Shown piece by piece: positions 9,433-19,587 of a stretch of DNA of 64,000 nt. Each line of letters starts with the position of its first letter. The stretch's first letter is position 1. This DNA comes from Anabaena sphaerica FACHB-251 (GTDB lineage Bacteria > Cyanobacteriota > Cyanobacteriia > Cyanobacteriales > Nostocaceae): assembly GCF_014696825.1 (NCBI RefSeq), contig NZ_JACJQU010000001.1, positions 558,001-622,000 of the forward strand, read 5' to 3'. The position numbers were made by a program, and so were the translations under genes. The notes beneath the pieces are model-generated. The model ran no database searches. It saw only the letters and a list, made by a program, of their open reading frames with translations, and was not told the DNA's origin.

Positions 9433-10053
9433 GTTAATTATCCTTGTGGAATTTGACAAAACTGTATTTTGGGGTTGGGAACAAAATTGAATTGACAGTT
9501 TAGGAATGCTGACTAATAAAATTGATTGTTGCTGATTTACTGATTATGAGACACGCGCTTAATGAATGCGTTAACCAGGAGCAAGCTTTGTTGTCAACAA
9601 TTGGGTTTGACATTCACTATCACTAAGTTAACGAGAATGTCATCATATATAGCTACCCTTCTGGATTCAACCTTGCTGTCAGAATTTATGTATTAAGTAA
9701 GTCGGCGGGAAAAAACCGAAGTATGTAACAAAAAGTAAATTCACCAAAACCCTCTTCCCCGTTCCCCGTTCCCCGTTCCCTGTTCCCTGTTCCCTTGTCA
9801 TAACGACAATTTTTAACGCCCACTTACTTACTTTTTACTAAAAGAATTAATCTCCAAGATATACAACATACAATAAAACTAGGTGAAGTTAGCAACTTTT
9901 TGCTATTGTCCACATTTTTGCTAAAAAGAGCGTCGGAGGTTGCTCTATTGTCATCCTCCCTTTGCCTTTATGTCACTCTTTCTTTCCTTGACTAAGAGTG
10001 TCTTCCTCTAGGTGAGATGTGGGTAAAAACGAGGATTTACAGGAGGGATTTGG
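9433..10053. other. Long intergenic between divergent glyA and a small ORF
   Basis: This region of about 620 bp contains the promoters for glyA (leftward) and for the small gene at 10054 (rightward). A TA-flanked MITE-like element occupies 9696-9828. The remainder shows no gene I can support. Confidence 0.5.
9696..9828. mobile_element. MITE-like element, relative of the cas2-disrupting family
   Basis: Ends are AGTAAGTCGGCG on the left and the reverse complement of AGTAAGTGGGCG on the right, and the element is flanked on both sides by TA. These are the same terminal inverted repeats as the MITEs at 45389 and 61321. Its interior differs: it holds tandem TTCCCCG/TTCCCTG heptamers (about 9757-9794) in place of the GC-rich core. 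It is 133 bp, has no coding capacity, and would need a transposase acting in trans. Confidence 0.65.
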
Positions 10054-10251
10054 ATGCTAGTCATTTTAACGGATGATCAAATCTTTGCCCCTGAGCAGGT
10101 TTGCCAGTCTTGTTTGCTTGCTAACAACAGCGGACAACCCCGCTGGCATGGAGGTCAACTCCGCTGTGGTCAAGCTATTCGCAAATTCACAGAACAGCAA
10201 CCAGAGCAGTATGAGTGTGTGATGGGCTTCCGGATTGCCAATATAAAATAA
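10054..10251 (+). CDS. Small conserved hypothetical protein, cysteine-bearing
   Basis: A 65-residue protein with a CQSC motif (near residue 17), two further cysteines and the segment GQPRWHGGQLRCGQA. The start is well supported: AGGAGGG lies about 8 nt before the ATG. It resembles a short metal-binding domain, but I do not recognise a named family. It precedes the Tic20-like gene by 81 bp on the same strand, so the two may be co-transcribed. The cysteine spacing suggests zinc binding, which is inference only. Confidence 0.65.
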   Translation: MLVILTDDQIFAPEQVCQSCLLANNSGQPRWHGGQLRCGQAIRKFTEQQPEQYECVMGFRIANIK

Positions 10252-10332
10252 TCTAATTTTCCAGCAATATCAAGCAACTGCGTTATCCTATGGTCAAATA
10301 GCTATTGAAATTTAGCCATAGGAGAATTTAAG

Positions 10333-10812
10333 ATGTCTTGGCGTGGCTCTACAACGGTTCCTGACCGAATTTTCGCTTGTTTACCTTATTTACTACCTCT
10401 AATTGAGAGTTTAGTTTTTGGTAGCTTCTTGTTGAGACAATTTCCAGTATTGGCTGTGCTGTTGTTTCCCGTGCTACCAGTTAAAGCAGTTTACGATGCG
10501 TTGGGTCCATTAGGTCAAATTATTGTGTTTTTCGCCTTGTTCATGTTGGTGGTGAGAAACGAAAAAATCAATCATTTTATTCGTTTCAACACAATGCAAG
10601 CAATTCTTTTAGATATTGTGATATTTTTGTGTTCCATACTCCTGAGAATTTTAACTCCTGTTCCTGGTGCTGGCTTTGCAATAGAAACTCTAGCCAATAC
10701 TATCTTTCTAGGTATAGTGGCAGCTGTTGTTTATTCTCTGTTCCAGTGTCTCATGGGACGCTACGCCGAAATACCAGCCATTTCTGATGCTGTTCATATG
10801 CAGGTGCGCTAG
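10333..10812 (+). CDS. Tic20 family protein
   Basis: A 159-residue integral membrane protein with four predicted transmembrane helices. It opens with the conserved TVPDRIFACLPYLLPLIESL and has VRNEKINHFIRFNTMQAIL, both typical of cyanobacterial Tic20 homologues. In plastids Tic20 belongs to the inner-envelope import machinery; the cyanobacterial function is unsettled. TAGGAG lies upstream of the ATG. The gene is convergent with the FAH-family gene, with only 3 bp between their stop codons. Confidence 0.85.
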   Translation: MSWRGSTTVPDRIFACLPYLLPLIESLVFGSFLLRQFPVLAVLLFPVLPVKAVYDALGPLGQIIVFFALFMLVVRNEKINHFIRFNTMQAILLDIVIFLCSILLRILTPVPGAGFAIETLANTIFLGIVAAVVYSLFQCLMGRYAEIPAISDAVHMQVR

Positions 10813-10815
10813 GAG

Positions 10816-11589
10816 CTAACGGTTGATTACACGGTTTTCTAGGCGACCAATACCTTCGATTTCTACACGGATGTGATCGCCTAAATTTAATGCTCCCACC
10901 CCAAAAGGTGTACCTGTTAGCACTACATCCCCAGGTAATAGTGTCATCACTTGACTAATATAAGACACTAAAAAATCTGGAGAAAACACCATCTGATCAA
11001 TACCAGCAGATTGAACGGGATGAGGATCTTCATTCAAAAAGGTCTGCAATCTGGCTCCTGGGTTCAATTCTCGGACAATCCAAGGACCCAAGGGGCAGAA
11101 TGTATCAAAACCTTTGGCTCTAGTCCATTGAGCATCTTTCTTTTGTAAATCCCTGGCGGTGACATCATTGGCAATGGTGTAACCCCAAATTTTGCTTTGG
11201 GCTTCTTCTGGTGTACAGTCACAGGTGCGATCGCCTATCACTAATGCTAACTCGCCTTCATAGTCTACCCGCTGTGACTGTGGAGGATATTTAATTTCCA
11301 TTTCTGAGGCAATGACAGTTGTAGGCGGTTTGAGGAAAATCAGCGGTTCAGCGGGTACTGAAGTTCCCATTTCTGCTGCATGATCGGCATAATTCTTGCC
11401 TACAGCCACTATTTTGGACGGTGAACAGGGGGCCAGAATTCGGTATTTGTCTGGTTCTAAAATTAAATCTGTGGGTTGCCCTTCCAACCAAGGTGGAGCG
11501 TCCAAAACCTCCACATTGAGGGATAATTGCAGCAACCCATAGTAAATTTGTCCTTCTTGACTTTTAACTCGCACATAGCGTTGCGCCAT
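10816..11589 (-). CDS. Fumarylacetoacetate hydrolase (FAH) family protein
   Basis: A 257-residue single-domain FAH-fold protein, with KIVAVGKNYADHAAEMG at the fold entry, DYEGELALVIG carrying metal ligands, WTRAKGFDTFCPLGPW, and GTPFGVGALNLGDHI near the C-terminus. The family includes acylpyruvases, oxaloacetate tautomerases/decarboxylases and hydratase-isomerases acting on 2-oxo acids with a divalent metal. The precise substrate cannot be assigned. Monocistronic; convergent with the Tic20-like gene and divergent from rpsF. Confidence 0.88.
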   Translation of the reverse strand: MAQRYVRVKSQEGQIYYGLLQLSLNVEVLDAPPWLEGQPTDLILEPDKYRILAPCSPSKIVAVGKNYADHAAEMGTSVPAEPLIFLKPPTTVIASEMEIKYPPQSQRVDYEGELALVIGDRTCDCTPEEAQSKIWGYTIANDVTARDLQKKDAQWTRAKGFDTFCPLGPWIVRELNPGARLQTFLNEDPHPVQSAGIDQMVFSPDFLVSYISQVMTLLPGDVVLTGTPFGVGALNLGDHIRVEIEGIGRLENRVINR

Positions 11590-11772
11590 AACCTTGATTA
11601 ATATCCTTAGAGATGCAAATTTCGGCGGACTAAGCTAATGATTTCGATGGAAAACTGGTAAGATTATAGTTCCTTGTTGCTTCAGATGTTGATTTTTGCC
11701 AGTAACTCATTAAGTTTACTTGTATAAATATACATCAGCAGCCTTTTCTGTCCATAAGGTGACTAAAAATAT

Positions 11773-12099
11773 ATGACCACAGTTTACGAAACAATGTACA
11801 TTCTCCGCCCTGACTTGGGAGATGAGCAGGTAGATCAAGCCGTTACTAAATACCAGAACTTGTTAACTGAACAAGGCGCACAGAATATTGAAATTCAAAA
11901 TCGTGGTAAGCGTCGTCTTGCTTATGAAATCAATAGGCATCGTGACGGCATCTACATCCAATTTAACTACACAGCCCCCGCAGGTGCGATCGCTCCCTTA
12001 GAACGTGCCATGCGATTGAGCGAAGAAGTGATTCGCTACCTTACAGTTAAGCAAGAAGTACGCGAAGAAAAATCAGCTAAAGAAGCTGTAACCGCCTAA
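11773..12099 (+). CDS. rpsF: 30S ribosomal protein S6
   Basis: A 108-residue S6, with [20 protein letters not shown] at the N-terminus and [20 protein letters not shown] in the middle, ending in a charged EEKSAKEA tail. It binds S18 and 16S rRNA in the platform of the small subunit. In this window it stands alone, without rpsR or rplI, which is common in cyanobacteria. An imperfect hairpin (12112-12134) follows the stop codon. Confidence 0.96.
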   Translation: MTTVYETMYILRPDLGDEQVDQAVTKYQNLLTEQGAQNIEIQNRGKRRLAYEINRHRDGIYIQFNYTAPAGAIAPLERAMRLSEEVIRYLTVKQEVREEKSAKEAVTA

Positions 12100-12562
12100 A
12101 AAGTTCTGAGTGAGGAATTCTCAAGGAATTCCTCCCACCCAGCCTACCCATATTTTTTGTGCCAGCATTTTTAGAGAAATTTGCGTATTTGAACAGTTGT
12201 CAATTTCTCTTAATTGCGATATGTTTTGGATAAAATCATGAGGTAAGTGTTTCTTTTATACACATAAAGTATAGGAAAGGACACAACAAACACAGATTGA
12301 AACTTTTTTCCTAACTATGACTACAAGGGTTTTGATAAATCAAGTTTTCTACAAAACAGTCTTAATACCTTGTAATCTTGTATTAAAGTTCCACATCGCG
12401 TACAACAAGCTTGTAACAAGAGGTGTCAAGCCTCCTGAAAATATAGCTTGTGATTTGTACTTTGCCTTGTCGAAAGAGGGCAAAGCCCAGTATGTTGATG
12501 GTTCCTCAAGCACTTACCAAAGGCAATATTGTCGCAGTTATACCTAAGAGATGTAAGCCACT
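12100..12562. other. Intergenic after rpsF, with short hairpin
   Basis: A GAGGAATTC / GAATTCCTC inverted repeat (12112-12120 and 12126-12134) lies just after rpsF and could mark the transcript end, although no T run follows at once. The rest shows only a 76-codon ORF (12317-12547) with no ribosome binding site, which I do not accept as a gene. The promoter of the coiled-coil gene at 12563 should lie here. Confidence 0.45.
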
Positions 12563-13123
12563 GTGAGCCAATCTGACACCCCCAACATCCAAGCTCTTTC
12601 TACTGAAGTATCGCAGTTGCGTCAAGAGTTGCAACTGAGAGATCAATTAGTACAACAGCTATCTCAAGAACTGTTCCGACTGGTAAAGGGTAATACTAGC
12701 TTTATCCCTCAACGGACTGAGCCTGATTGCGATTTGAGTCAATTAGAGGCTTTAAGAGAACAACTCCAAGCTGTGGAAGAGCAAGTAGCGTTCTACCAAG
12801 AGCAAATTACATCTCGTGACTCAGAAATTCACCAATTACGACAGTCAGTTCAAGAATTAACTGATCGCAGTCGGATGTTGGAGCAAGTAGTACAAGAATT
12901 ACCCCAAATTTACCGACGTAAATTTGAGGAACGGATGGCTCCAGTCAGAGATAAGGTAGCAATGCTGCAAAGAGAAAATCGCCAACTACAAGCAGAATTG
13001 CAAAGTGTGAGTTATCGGTTAGCACTTAAAACTCGTCACTCAAGTCATAGTGGTATTGATTTACCGAATTTCTCCAGTCCTATGTCTGGGCAAGCAAATA
13101 TATCTACTCCTCAAAACGCCTAA
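12563..13123 (+). CDS. Conserved coiled-coil hypothetical protein
   Basis: A 186-residue protein that is almost entirely heptad-patterned helix (about residues 8-155) with repeated LxxxLxxQLxxL spacing, followed by a Ser/Gln-rich tail. The start is GTG; no better in-frame start was found, and an AAGAG lies a short distance upstream. I recognise no enzymatic motif. It looks like a structural or scaffold coiled-coil protein of the kind conserved across filamentous cyanobacteria. It stands alone and is convergent with the STAS-domain gene. Confidence 0.65.
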   Translation: MSQSDTPNIQALSTEVSQLRQELQLRDQLVQQLSQELFRLVKGNTSFIPQRTEPDCDLSQLEALREQLQAVEEQVAFYQEQITSRDSEIHQLRQSVQELTDRSRMLEQVVQELPQIYRRKFEERMAPVRDKVAMLQRENRQLQAELQSVSYRLALKTRHSSHSGIDLPNFSSPMSGQANISTPQNA

Positions 13124-13378
13124 ATGAGTAGATATTTTGAGTTAGGAATAGATATTCGTGTTGATTGATTTTTTCAGCCGGTGGTTTATTTCTAAATCAT
13201 TTATGAGAAACAAGCCTGCAAATTTTGCCACTCTTACCCGCTCTAAAATCTTTATCGCCTAGCAGCCGGACTTCTAGTCAACCTGCCCATATTGTGGAGG
13301 TGAAATAGAGATTCAGCTTGCTAGATCGAGGATTTAAAGGGTGATTATATCGATTAATGTGTTGCCAATGTGAAAAGC

Positions 13379-13410
13379 GGAAAAATTTTGCTTAACTTGG
13401 CAATTTTTCC
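13379..13410. terminator. Possible bidirectional terminator
   Basis: GGAAAAATT (13379-13387) and AATTTTTCC (13402-13410) form a 9-bp stem between two convergent genes. It is A/T-rich at the tips on both strands. Assigned by position and symmetry only. Confidence 0.4.
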
Positions 13411-13428
13411 CTGAGAAAAGTCGATAAT

Positions 13429-13782
13429 TTAGCCTGCTGTCACCAAACTTTGCTCGTTAAGTCCAGAAAATATATCTTCGTAATTGTTAACTATCTCAAA
13501 CACTGAATCTAGGTGAGTAAGTTCTAAAATTAGTCTTACAGGAGCTTGCACATTGCAGAGAACTAAGCGACAACCGATTTCACGTGCAGCTTTCAGTGCT
13601 TGGACTAGGGGAACTAAACCAGAACTATCCATGAATTCAACTTCTGCTAGATCGATAACCCAGAGTTGATCAGGCTGAGGTATTACTCCAGCCATCTGTT
13701 CGCTCAAGGCCGTACCAACCTGTAAGTCTATGCTTCCTTGGGGTTTGAACAAAATCACTTGGCGTTCTTGTGTAAGAGTCAT
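13429..13782 (-). CDS. STAS-domain protein (anti-sigma factor antagonist-like)
   Basis: A 117-residue single STAS domain. The hallmark segment VEFMDSSGLVPLVQALKAA contains the serine that is phosphorylated in SpoIIAA-type antagonists (DSSG, near residue 52). Such proteins switch partner kinases or anti-sigma factors through reversible serine phosphorylation. No partner kinase or phosphatase gene is adjacent, so its partner is unknown. Monocistronic. Confidence 0.85.
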   Translation of the reverse strand: MTLTQERQVILFKPQGSIDLQVGTALSEQMAGVIPQPDQLWVIDLAEVEFMDSSGLVPLVQALKAAREIGCRLVLCNVQAPVRLILELTHLDSVFEIVNNYEDIFSGLNEQSLVTAG

Positions 13783-14295
13783 GAATTTAACTGGGTAGTT
13801 GAACTGGGCAGTTGAAATGTTCAGAAAAGGGACTTTATATCAATAATGATGAAGTGTCAACAGTGGAAATACTGTTTTCACCTGATTAGGAAGGACTTAA
13901 TGCAATTATAGTCGATATATATGGAAGTGGTACAGGAATCATGGTTTAAGAGGGTATAAAATTTGATAGATAGCCCCAGTATAAGCATAAATGCCTGTGA
14001 ATTTCGGTAGCGAATTTAACTGTTACAGAATTCTTATAATTTGTATGTAGTTTTATAAATTTTTAATAATTAAATCTCAAGAATGCACATAAAACCGCAA
14101 GCCAATGATTTCTTGTCGCAATTTGATGAAAAATTCATAATTACATTATGCAAGTGGATTTAGACTCCAACTAAAACAGGCTCACGAGTTTTTAATTATG
14201 AATTCTGAATTCTGAATTACTAATTATTTGACAGCCTCACCAAAAACAAGCCAAGATATAGTAAAGGTAAAAATTTGTAAAGTCGGCGGTGCTGG
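13783..14295. other. Intergenic between divergent STAS and dedA genes
   Basis: About 510 bp of AT-rich sequence. It includes a short direct repeat of GAATTCT near 14203-14216 and should contain two divergent promoters. I see no gene. Confidence 0.5.
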
Positions 14296-14925
14296 ATGTC
14301 TTTTGAGCTAATTTCACTAGAAAACATCCAAGAATTTGCTCAATCTTATGGTTATTGGGCAATTTTTTTAGGAATTTTGCTAGAGAATTTGGGCATTCCT
14401 CTTCCCGGTGAAACCGTGACTTTAGTGGGCGGTTTCCTGGCTGGTAGTGATGAGCTTAATTACTGGCTGGTTCTGGGTGACGCTGTTACAGGTGCTGTAA
14501 TTGGCGGTACTTGCGGCTATTGGATTGGCAGGGTTGGTGGTTGGCCATTCCTGCTACAGGTTGGTAAGATATTCCGCATATCTGAAACCCGACTGCTGAG
14601 TATTAAAGAGCAATTTAGTGAAAATGCTGCTAAAGCTGTATTTTTTGGTCGCTTTTTCGCGTTATTGAGAATTTTTGCATCCCCACTTGCTGGTATAGCT
14701 GAAATGCCCTTCGGGAAATTCTTGGTATATAACTTAGCAGGAGCTTCTGCCTGGGCTAGTGTGATGGTGACTTTAGCTTTCTTTGCAGGCAGAATTGTTT
14801 CTCTAGAACAATTAGTTGCTTGGGTAAGTCAATTTGCAATTTTGGCATTACTTATCCTAGTTGCTGTGATTGTTGTGCCTATTTGGTGGGAATCACGCCA
14901 AGTTAAGCATCAAACTGGGGAATAG
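14296..14925 (+). CDS. DedA family membrane protein
   Basis: A 209-residue membrane protein with several hydrophobic helices. DedA/SNARE-associated family signatures are FLGILLENLGIPLPGETV near residue 23, GTCGYWIGRVGG, and FFGRFFALLRIFASPLAG with the conserved F-G-R-F...R. DedA proteins are thought to act in lipid-carrier recycling (undecaprenyl phosphate or phospholipid flipping) and membrane homeostasis. The last codons and the stop fall inside the start of the heptad repeat (TGGGGAATAG), so the native C-terminus may have been altered slightly by repeat growth. Confidence 0.88.
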   Translation: MSFELISLENIQEFAQSYGYWAIFLGILLENLGIPLPGETVTLVGGFLAGSDELNYWLVLGDAVTGAVIGGTCGYWIGRVGGWPFLLQVGKIFRISETRLLSIKEQFSENAAKAVFFGRFFALLRIFASPLAGIAEMPFGKFLVYNLAGASAWASVMVTLAFFAGRIVSLEQLVAWVSQFAILALLILVAVIVVPIWWESRQVKHQTGE

Positions 14926-15072
14926 GTGATTGGGGGGACTGGGGAATAGGTGATTGGGGGGACTGGGGACTGGGGACTGGGGACTGGGGACTGGGGACTG
15001 GGGACTGGGGACTGGGAAGAAAAACCTATTCCCTATTCCCTATTCCCTATTCCCTATTCCCTATTCCCTGTC
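14917..15072. repeat. Opposed heptad tandem arrays between dedA and argG
   Basis: A run of GGGGACT-type 7-mers (about 14933-15016) is followed by a run of TTCCCTA-type 7-mers (about 15028-15070). G-rich and C-rich halves face each other and could pair into a long imperfect hairpin between two convergent genes, possibly serving as a bidirectional terminator. The dedA stop codon lies inside it. Confidence 0.85.
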
Positions 15073-15078
15073 ACCTAA

Positions 15079-16278
15079 TTACTTGTTAGTCTGCGCCCAA
15101 ATGCGGGTAGGTAGTCCCCAGACATAGATAAAGCCTTCTGCGGCTTTGTGATCAAATTGATCTTCTGCTCCGTAGGTGGCTAAGTCGGGAGTATAGAGGG
15201 AATTATCACTCCAACGGCCAACTATAGTGGCGTTACCTTTGAAAAGTTTTAACCGCACAACACCAGAAACTCTCTCTTGTGTTTGTTGAATAAAGGCATC
15301 TAATGCGGCTTTGAGTGGGCTATACCAAAGTCCGTTGTATACGAGTTTGGTGTAAGTTTCTTCAATACCCCGTTTATATTGAGTAACATCTGCTGTTAAA
15401 GTCAGGCTTTCTAAATCGCGGTGGGCGTTAATTAGGACTACCATTGCGGGTGATTCGTAGATTTCCCGTGATTTAATACCTACTAAGCGGTTTTCAATCA
15501 TGTCAATCCGACCAATACCGTGATTTCCTACGATTTGATTGAGTTGTTCAATTAACTCAACCGGATTTTTGGATGTACCGTTGATGGCGGTAGGAATGCC
15601 TTTTTGGAAGCCAATTTCCAGATATTCTGGCTCGTTAGGGGTATCGGCTATAGCTTTGGTCATTTCATAAATTTCTTCTGGTGGTTCATTTGCTGGATCT
15701 TCCAACACACCAGCTTCAATACTCCGACCAAGTAAGTTTTTGTCGATACTGAAGGGAGAAGACTTTTTCACGGGTGTAGGAATGCCAAATTGCTCACCAT
15801 AAGCTATAGTTTGTTCTCGGCTCATTCCCCATTCTCTTGCTGGTGCGAGAATCTTTAAGTTGGGATTTAAGGCTGTACAGGAAACATCAAAACGTACTTG
15901 ATCGTTACCTTTACCTGTGCAACCGTGAGCGATCGCATCAGCACCGTATTTTTCGGCTGTTTCTACTAATACCTTAGCAATCAAAGGTCTAGCTAATGCA
16001 GTTCCCAGCGGATAGCGATTTTCATAGAGTGCGTTGGCTTGAATTGCGGGAAATGCGTACTCTGTCACGAAACTCTCTTTGACATCCGCTACCAGGGATT
16101 CACTTGCACCAGATTTAAGAGCTTTTTCTCGTACTGGTTCTAATTCATCTCCCTGACCTAAATCTGCTGCTAGGGTAATTACCTCTTCAACTCCCCATTC
16201 TTTTTTTAAGTAGGGTATGCAAACAGAAGTATCAACTCCACCAGAATATGCTAAGACAACCTTTTTGGCGCGACCCAT
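15079..16278 (-). CDS. argG: Argininosuccinate synthase
   Basis: Catalyses ATP-dependent condensation of citrulline and aspartate in arginine synthesis. The ATP pyrophosphatase loop [10 protein letters not shown] lies near the N-terminus; [14 protein letters not shown] and the [17 protein letters not shown] segment are family hallmarks. I place the start at the ATG of MGRAKK (16278), preceded by GGAG at 6 nt, giving 399 residues. A start 12 codons upstream would add a non-conserved extension. Monocistronic and convergent with dedA across the opposed heptad repeats. Confidence 0.95.
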   Translation of the reverse strand: MGRAKKVVLAYSGGVDTSVCIPYLKKEWGVEEVITLAADLGQGDELEPVREKALKSGASESLVADVKESFVTEYAFPAIQANALYENRYPLGTALARPLIAKVLVETAEKYGADAIAHGCTGKGNDQVRFDVSCTALNPNLKILAPAREWGMSREQTIAYGEQFGIPTPVKKSSPFSIDKNLLGRSIEAGVLEDPANEPPEEIYEMTKAIADTPNEPEYLEIGFQKGIPTAINGTSKNPVELIEQLNQIVGNHGIGRIDMIENRLVGIKSREIYESPAMVVLINAHRDLESLTLTADVTQYKRGIEETYTKLVYNGLWYSPLKAALDAFIQQTQERVSGVVRLKLFKGNATIVGRWSDNSLYTPDLATYGAEDQFDHKAAEGFIYVWGLPTRIWAQTNK

Positions 16279-16448
16279 CAGTTTCTCCAGTTGGGAAAAC
16301 AAACAATGAGTCATTATTATATCTGACTACACAGTATATATTTTAATCATGCAACAGGGATCTAATTAAAAATTCTCAATTCCAAATCAAGAAACTGTGA
16401 CCTGGCGGTATTTGTCATATTATAAATAATTGCATTTTAGGTGAAACT

Positions 16449-17387
16449 GTGTTTTTTAGTGTTGTAATTCCCACTTATAATCGCCTACCGATTTTGCAAA
16501 AATGCCTCCGCGCTTTGGAGTCACAGCAATGGAGAGATGATCACCTTGTTCAAGGTTATGAGGTAGTTTTGGTAGATGATGGTTCTACTGATGGGACTTT
16601 GAACTGGTTAGAGTCACATAAAGATGAGTTTCCTCATGTACGGTGTTTTGAACAGGATCATGCTGGTCCTGCCGCTGCGCGAAATTTGGGTGTAGAAAAA
16701 GCCGAGGGTGACACGATTATTTTTATTGATAGTGATTTGGTGGTTTTGTCTAATTTCTTGCAAGCTCATACAGAAGCTTTGGTACAAGGAAAGGAGAAAT
16801 TAGGGAGCGATCGCTTTTTTACCTATGGGGCTGTAATTAATACTTGTAATTTTGAAAATCCTACTTCAGAACCTTATAAAATCACAGATTTTTCGGCTGC
16901 TTTTTTCGCTACGGGTAATGTAGCTATTCCTAAACATTGGTTAGAAAAAGCTGGTTTGTTTGATACTGGTTTTCAACTCTATGGTTGGGAAGATTTAGAG
17001 TTAGGTGTGAGATTAAAAAATTTGGGTTTGCAATTAATTAAATGTCCTGAAGCTGTTGGTTATCATTGGCATCCAGCTTTTAGGTTACAACAAATTCCTA
17101 AGTTAATTGATCAAGAAATTCAACGCGGAAGGATGGGAGTTTTATTTTATCAAAAACATCCTACATGGGAAGTAAAAATGATGATTCAAATGACTTGGTT
17201 TCATCGTTTATTGTGGGGAATTTTATCTTTAAATGGGTTGTTGAATGAAAAAACGATGGCTCCTTTTTTACAATGGTTGATTAATATTGGTAAGCCGCAG
17301 TTGGCGCTGGAAATTGCGCGGATTTTTTTGAATTGGTATAATGTCAAGGGTGTTTATGCGGCTTATGCTGAAATTCTGGATAAATAG
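16449..17387 (+). CDS. Glycosyltransferase family 2
   Basis: A 312-residue GT-A fold enzyme. VVIPTYNRLPILQKCLRALE and LVDDGSTDGT bind the nucleotide-sugar, and FIDSDLV is the DXD-type metal site. GWEDLELGVRLKNLGL carries the catalytic-base ED motif of the GT2 family. The start is GTG. It probably adds a sugar to a surface polysaccharide or glycolipid. No other glycan gene is immediately adjacent, so its pathway is undefined. Confidence 0.88.
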   Translation: MFFSVVIPTYNRLPILQKCLRALESQQWRDDHLVQGYEVVLVDDGSTDGTLNWLESHKDEFPHVRCFEQDHAGPAAARNLGVEKAEGDTIIFIDSDLVVLSNFLQAHTEALVQGKEKLGSDRFFTYGAVINTCNFENPTSEPYKITDFSAAFFATGNVAIPKHWLEKAGLFDTGFQLYGWEDLELGVRLKNLGLQLIKCPEAVGYHWHPAFRLQQIPKLIDQEIQRGRMGVLFYQKHPTWEVKMMIQMTWFHRLLWGILSLNGLLNEKTMAPFLQWLINIGKPQLALEIARIFLNWYNVKGVYAAYAEILDK

Positions 17388-17591
17388 CAGAAAGCGATCG
17401 CTTTTTGATCAGCTATAAACGCAACCAAATTAATTGACTTGTGACGAAAAGGTTCAGCTTGACCTAAAAAATCAACATATTTGTGCTACCCTAGTATAGT
17501 TGTCTAAAATCCGCACATCCGGGAATTCGGGTGTTTCCTCACGGGGAAATGCACCTGGGTGGAGGTTTAACCCGAATAGGAGTAAGAAAAT

Positions 17592-18386
17592 ATGCCAGTC
17601 GTTTCATTGGCTCAAATGATGGAGTCAGGTGTTCACTTTGGGCATCAAACCCGACGTTGGAACCCAAAGATGTCTCCATACATCTACACTTCCCGCAATG
17701 GTGTACATATCATTGATTTGGTGCAAACTGCCCAGTTGATGGATAATGCCTACAACTATATGCGGACACAAGCAGAGCAAGGGAAGAAATTCTTGTTTGT
17801 TGGTACAAAGCGCCAAGCAGCAGGGATTATTGCTCAAGAAGCTACCCGTTGTGGTTCTCACTACATTAACCAACGTTGGTTGGGTGGAATGCTCACCAAC
17901 TGGGCTACCATCAAAACCAGAGCAGACCGTCTGAAAGATTTAGAACGTCGGGAAGAAAACGGCGCACTGGATTTATTGCCTAAGAAAGAAGCGTCTATGC
18001 TGCGACGAGAAATGTCGAAGCTGCAAAAATACTTGGGCGGCATTAAAAATATGCGGAAAGTCCCCGATGTAGTGATAATTGTTGACCAACGTCGGGAGTA
18101 TAACGCCGTTCAAGAATGCGAAAAATTGGGTATTCCTATTGTGTCCATGCTGGATACAAACTGTGATCCAGATGTAGTAGATATTCCCATCCCAGCGAAT
18201 GATGACGCAATCAGATCAATTAAGCTGATTGTCGGCAAATTAGCAGATGCTATTTATGAAGGCCGTCATGGTCAGCTGGAAGCGGAAGGGGATTACGAAG
18301 ATTACGAAGGCGCTGAGGAAGATTACGACTACGATGAAACTGAGTACGCTGACTCGTTCATTCCCGACGACGAAGATAAAGAATAA
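17592..18386 (+). CDS. rpsB: 30S ribosomal protein S2
   Basis: A 264-residue S2 with the canonical [29 protein letters not shown] and [11 protein letters not shown] segments. TAGGAG lies 9 nt upstream of the ATG. The last 35 or so residues form a strongly acidic Asp/Glu/Tyr-rich tail ([19 protein letters not shown]) beyond the conserved fold, a lineage-specific extension. It is the first gene of the usual rpsB-tsf pair, with tsf 136 bp downstream. Confidence 0.96.
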   Translation: MPVVSLAQMMESGVHFGHQTRRWNPKMSPYIYTSRNGVHIIDLVQTAQLMDNAYNYMRTQAEQGKKFLFVGTKRQAAGIIAQEATRCGSHYINQRWLGGMLTNWATIKTRADRLKDLERREENGALDLLPKKEASMLRREMSKLQKYLGGIKNMRKVPDVVIIVDQRREYNAVQECEKLGIPIVSMLDTNCDPDVVDIPIPANDDAIRSIKLIVGKLADAIYEGRHGQLEAEGDYEDYEGAEEDYDYDETEYADSFIPDDEDKE

Positions 18387-18522
18387 TAAGAAGGAAGGAT
18401 TTACTAGGGGTTAAGCAATATGCTTGACCTTGAGAGTCATAACTCCTGTAACTCCTGTCGTGGCAATTACCAACCCAAGTAATTGAGCATTGAAACTTGA
18501 AATGGAACGGAATTGAGGCAAC

Positions 18523-19464
18523 ATGGCGGAAATATCTGCAAAACTCGTCCAAGAGCTACGCCAAAAAACTGGTGCCGGCATGATGGACTGCAAAAAGGCG
18601 CTGAAAGAAACTGATGGCAATATTGACGAAGCCATAGACTGGCTACGTAAAAAAGGCATCGCTTCGGCGGGTAAAAAAAGCGATCGCATCGCAGCAGAAG
18701 GTCTAGTAGACACCTACATTCAGCCTGGTGGTAAGGTGGGTGTACTGATAGAAGTTAACTGTCAAACAGATTTTGTTGCCCGTAACGATGCTTTCAAATC
18801 TTTAGTTAAGAATCTGGCACAACAAGCGACAACTGCTGATAGCGTTGAGTCTTTGCTGGCTCAACCCTATATTGAAAAAGCCAGCGTGACTGTAGATGAG
18901 TTTATCAAAGAAACTATTGCTACCCTGGGTGAAAATATTCAGGTGCGGCGCTTTGTCAATTTTGCGCTTGGTAACACACCAGGAGTAGTAGACAGCTACA
19001 TTCATACGGGTGGTCGAGTTGGTGTTTTGGTTCAATTGAGCGCCCAAACTGACGCATCTGCTGGTAAAGAAGAGTTTCAAAGCTTGGCTAAAAATGCAGC
19101 TATGCAAGTAGCAGCTTGCCCCAATGTCGAGTATGTCAGTGTAGACCAAATTCCTGCTGAAGTTGTCAAAAAAGAAAAAGACATCGAAATGGGCAAGGAT
19201 GACTTGGGCAATAAACCAGAGAACATTAAAGAAAAGATTGTTCAAGGACGAATTGACAAACGCCTCAAAGAAATGACTTTGCTGGATCAACCTTACATCC
19301 GCGACCAAAGCATCTCTGTAGAAGACTTGGTGAAGCAAGTTAAGTCTAAAGTAGGCGACGAGATCCAAGTACATCGCTTTGTGCGCTATGTGCTAGGTGA
19401 AGGCATTGAAAAGCAAGAAATTAGCTTTGCTGAAGAAGTAGCTGCTCAAATGGGCGCTAAGTAA
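18523..19464 (+). CDS. tsf: Translation elongation factor Ts
   Basis: A 313-residue EF-Ts. The N-terminal UBA-like module [20 protein letters not shown] is followed by the core with [10 protein letters not shown], the motif contacting EF-Tu. It exchanges GDP for GTP on EF-Tu. It follows rpsB as in most bacteria; a 136-bp spacer separates them, so tsf may also have its own control. Confidence 0.96.
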   Translation: MAEISAKLVQELRQKTGAGMMDCKKALKETDGNIDEAIDWLRKKGIASAGKKSDRIAAEGLVDTYIQPGGKVGVLIEVNCQTDFVARNDAFKSLVKNLAQQATTADSVESLLAQPYIEKASVTVDEFIKETIATLGENIQVRRFVNFALGNTPGVVDSYIHTGGRVGVLVQLSAQTDASAGKEEFQSLAKNAAMQVAACPNVEYVSVDQIPAEVVKKEKDIEMGKDDLGNKPENIKEKIVQGRIDKRLKEMTLLDQPYIRDQSISVEDLVKQVKSKVGDEIQVHRFVRYVLGEGIEKQEISFAEEVAAQMGAK

Positions 19465-19587
19465 TTTAGTTGTTAGTCATTAGTCATTAGTTCAATTGTT
19501 AAAAATTTCTAATTAACTAGAGGTTTTTAACTATAGACTTTTGACTTATGCTTTCTTCAGGTTGATCAGCTTACAGCTATTAGAGCC

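Noticed and set aside
12317-12547. 76-codon ORF after rpsF
   Set aside because: No ribosome binding site and no recognisable domain; most likely chance.
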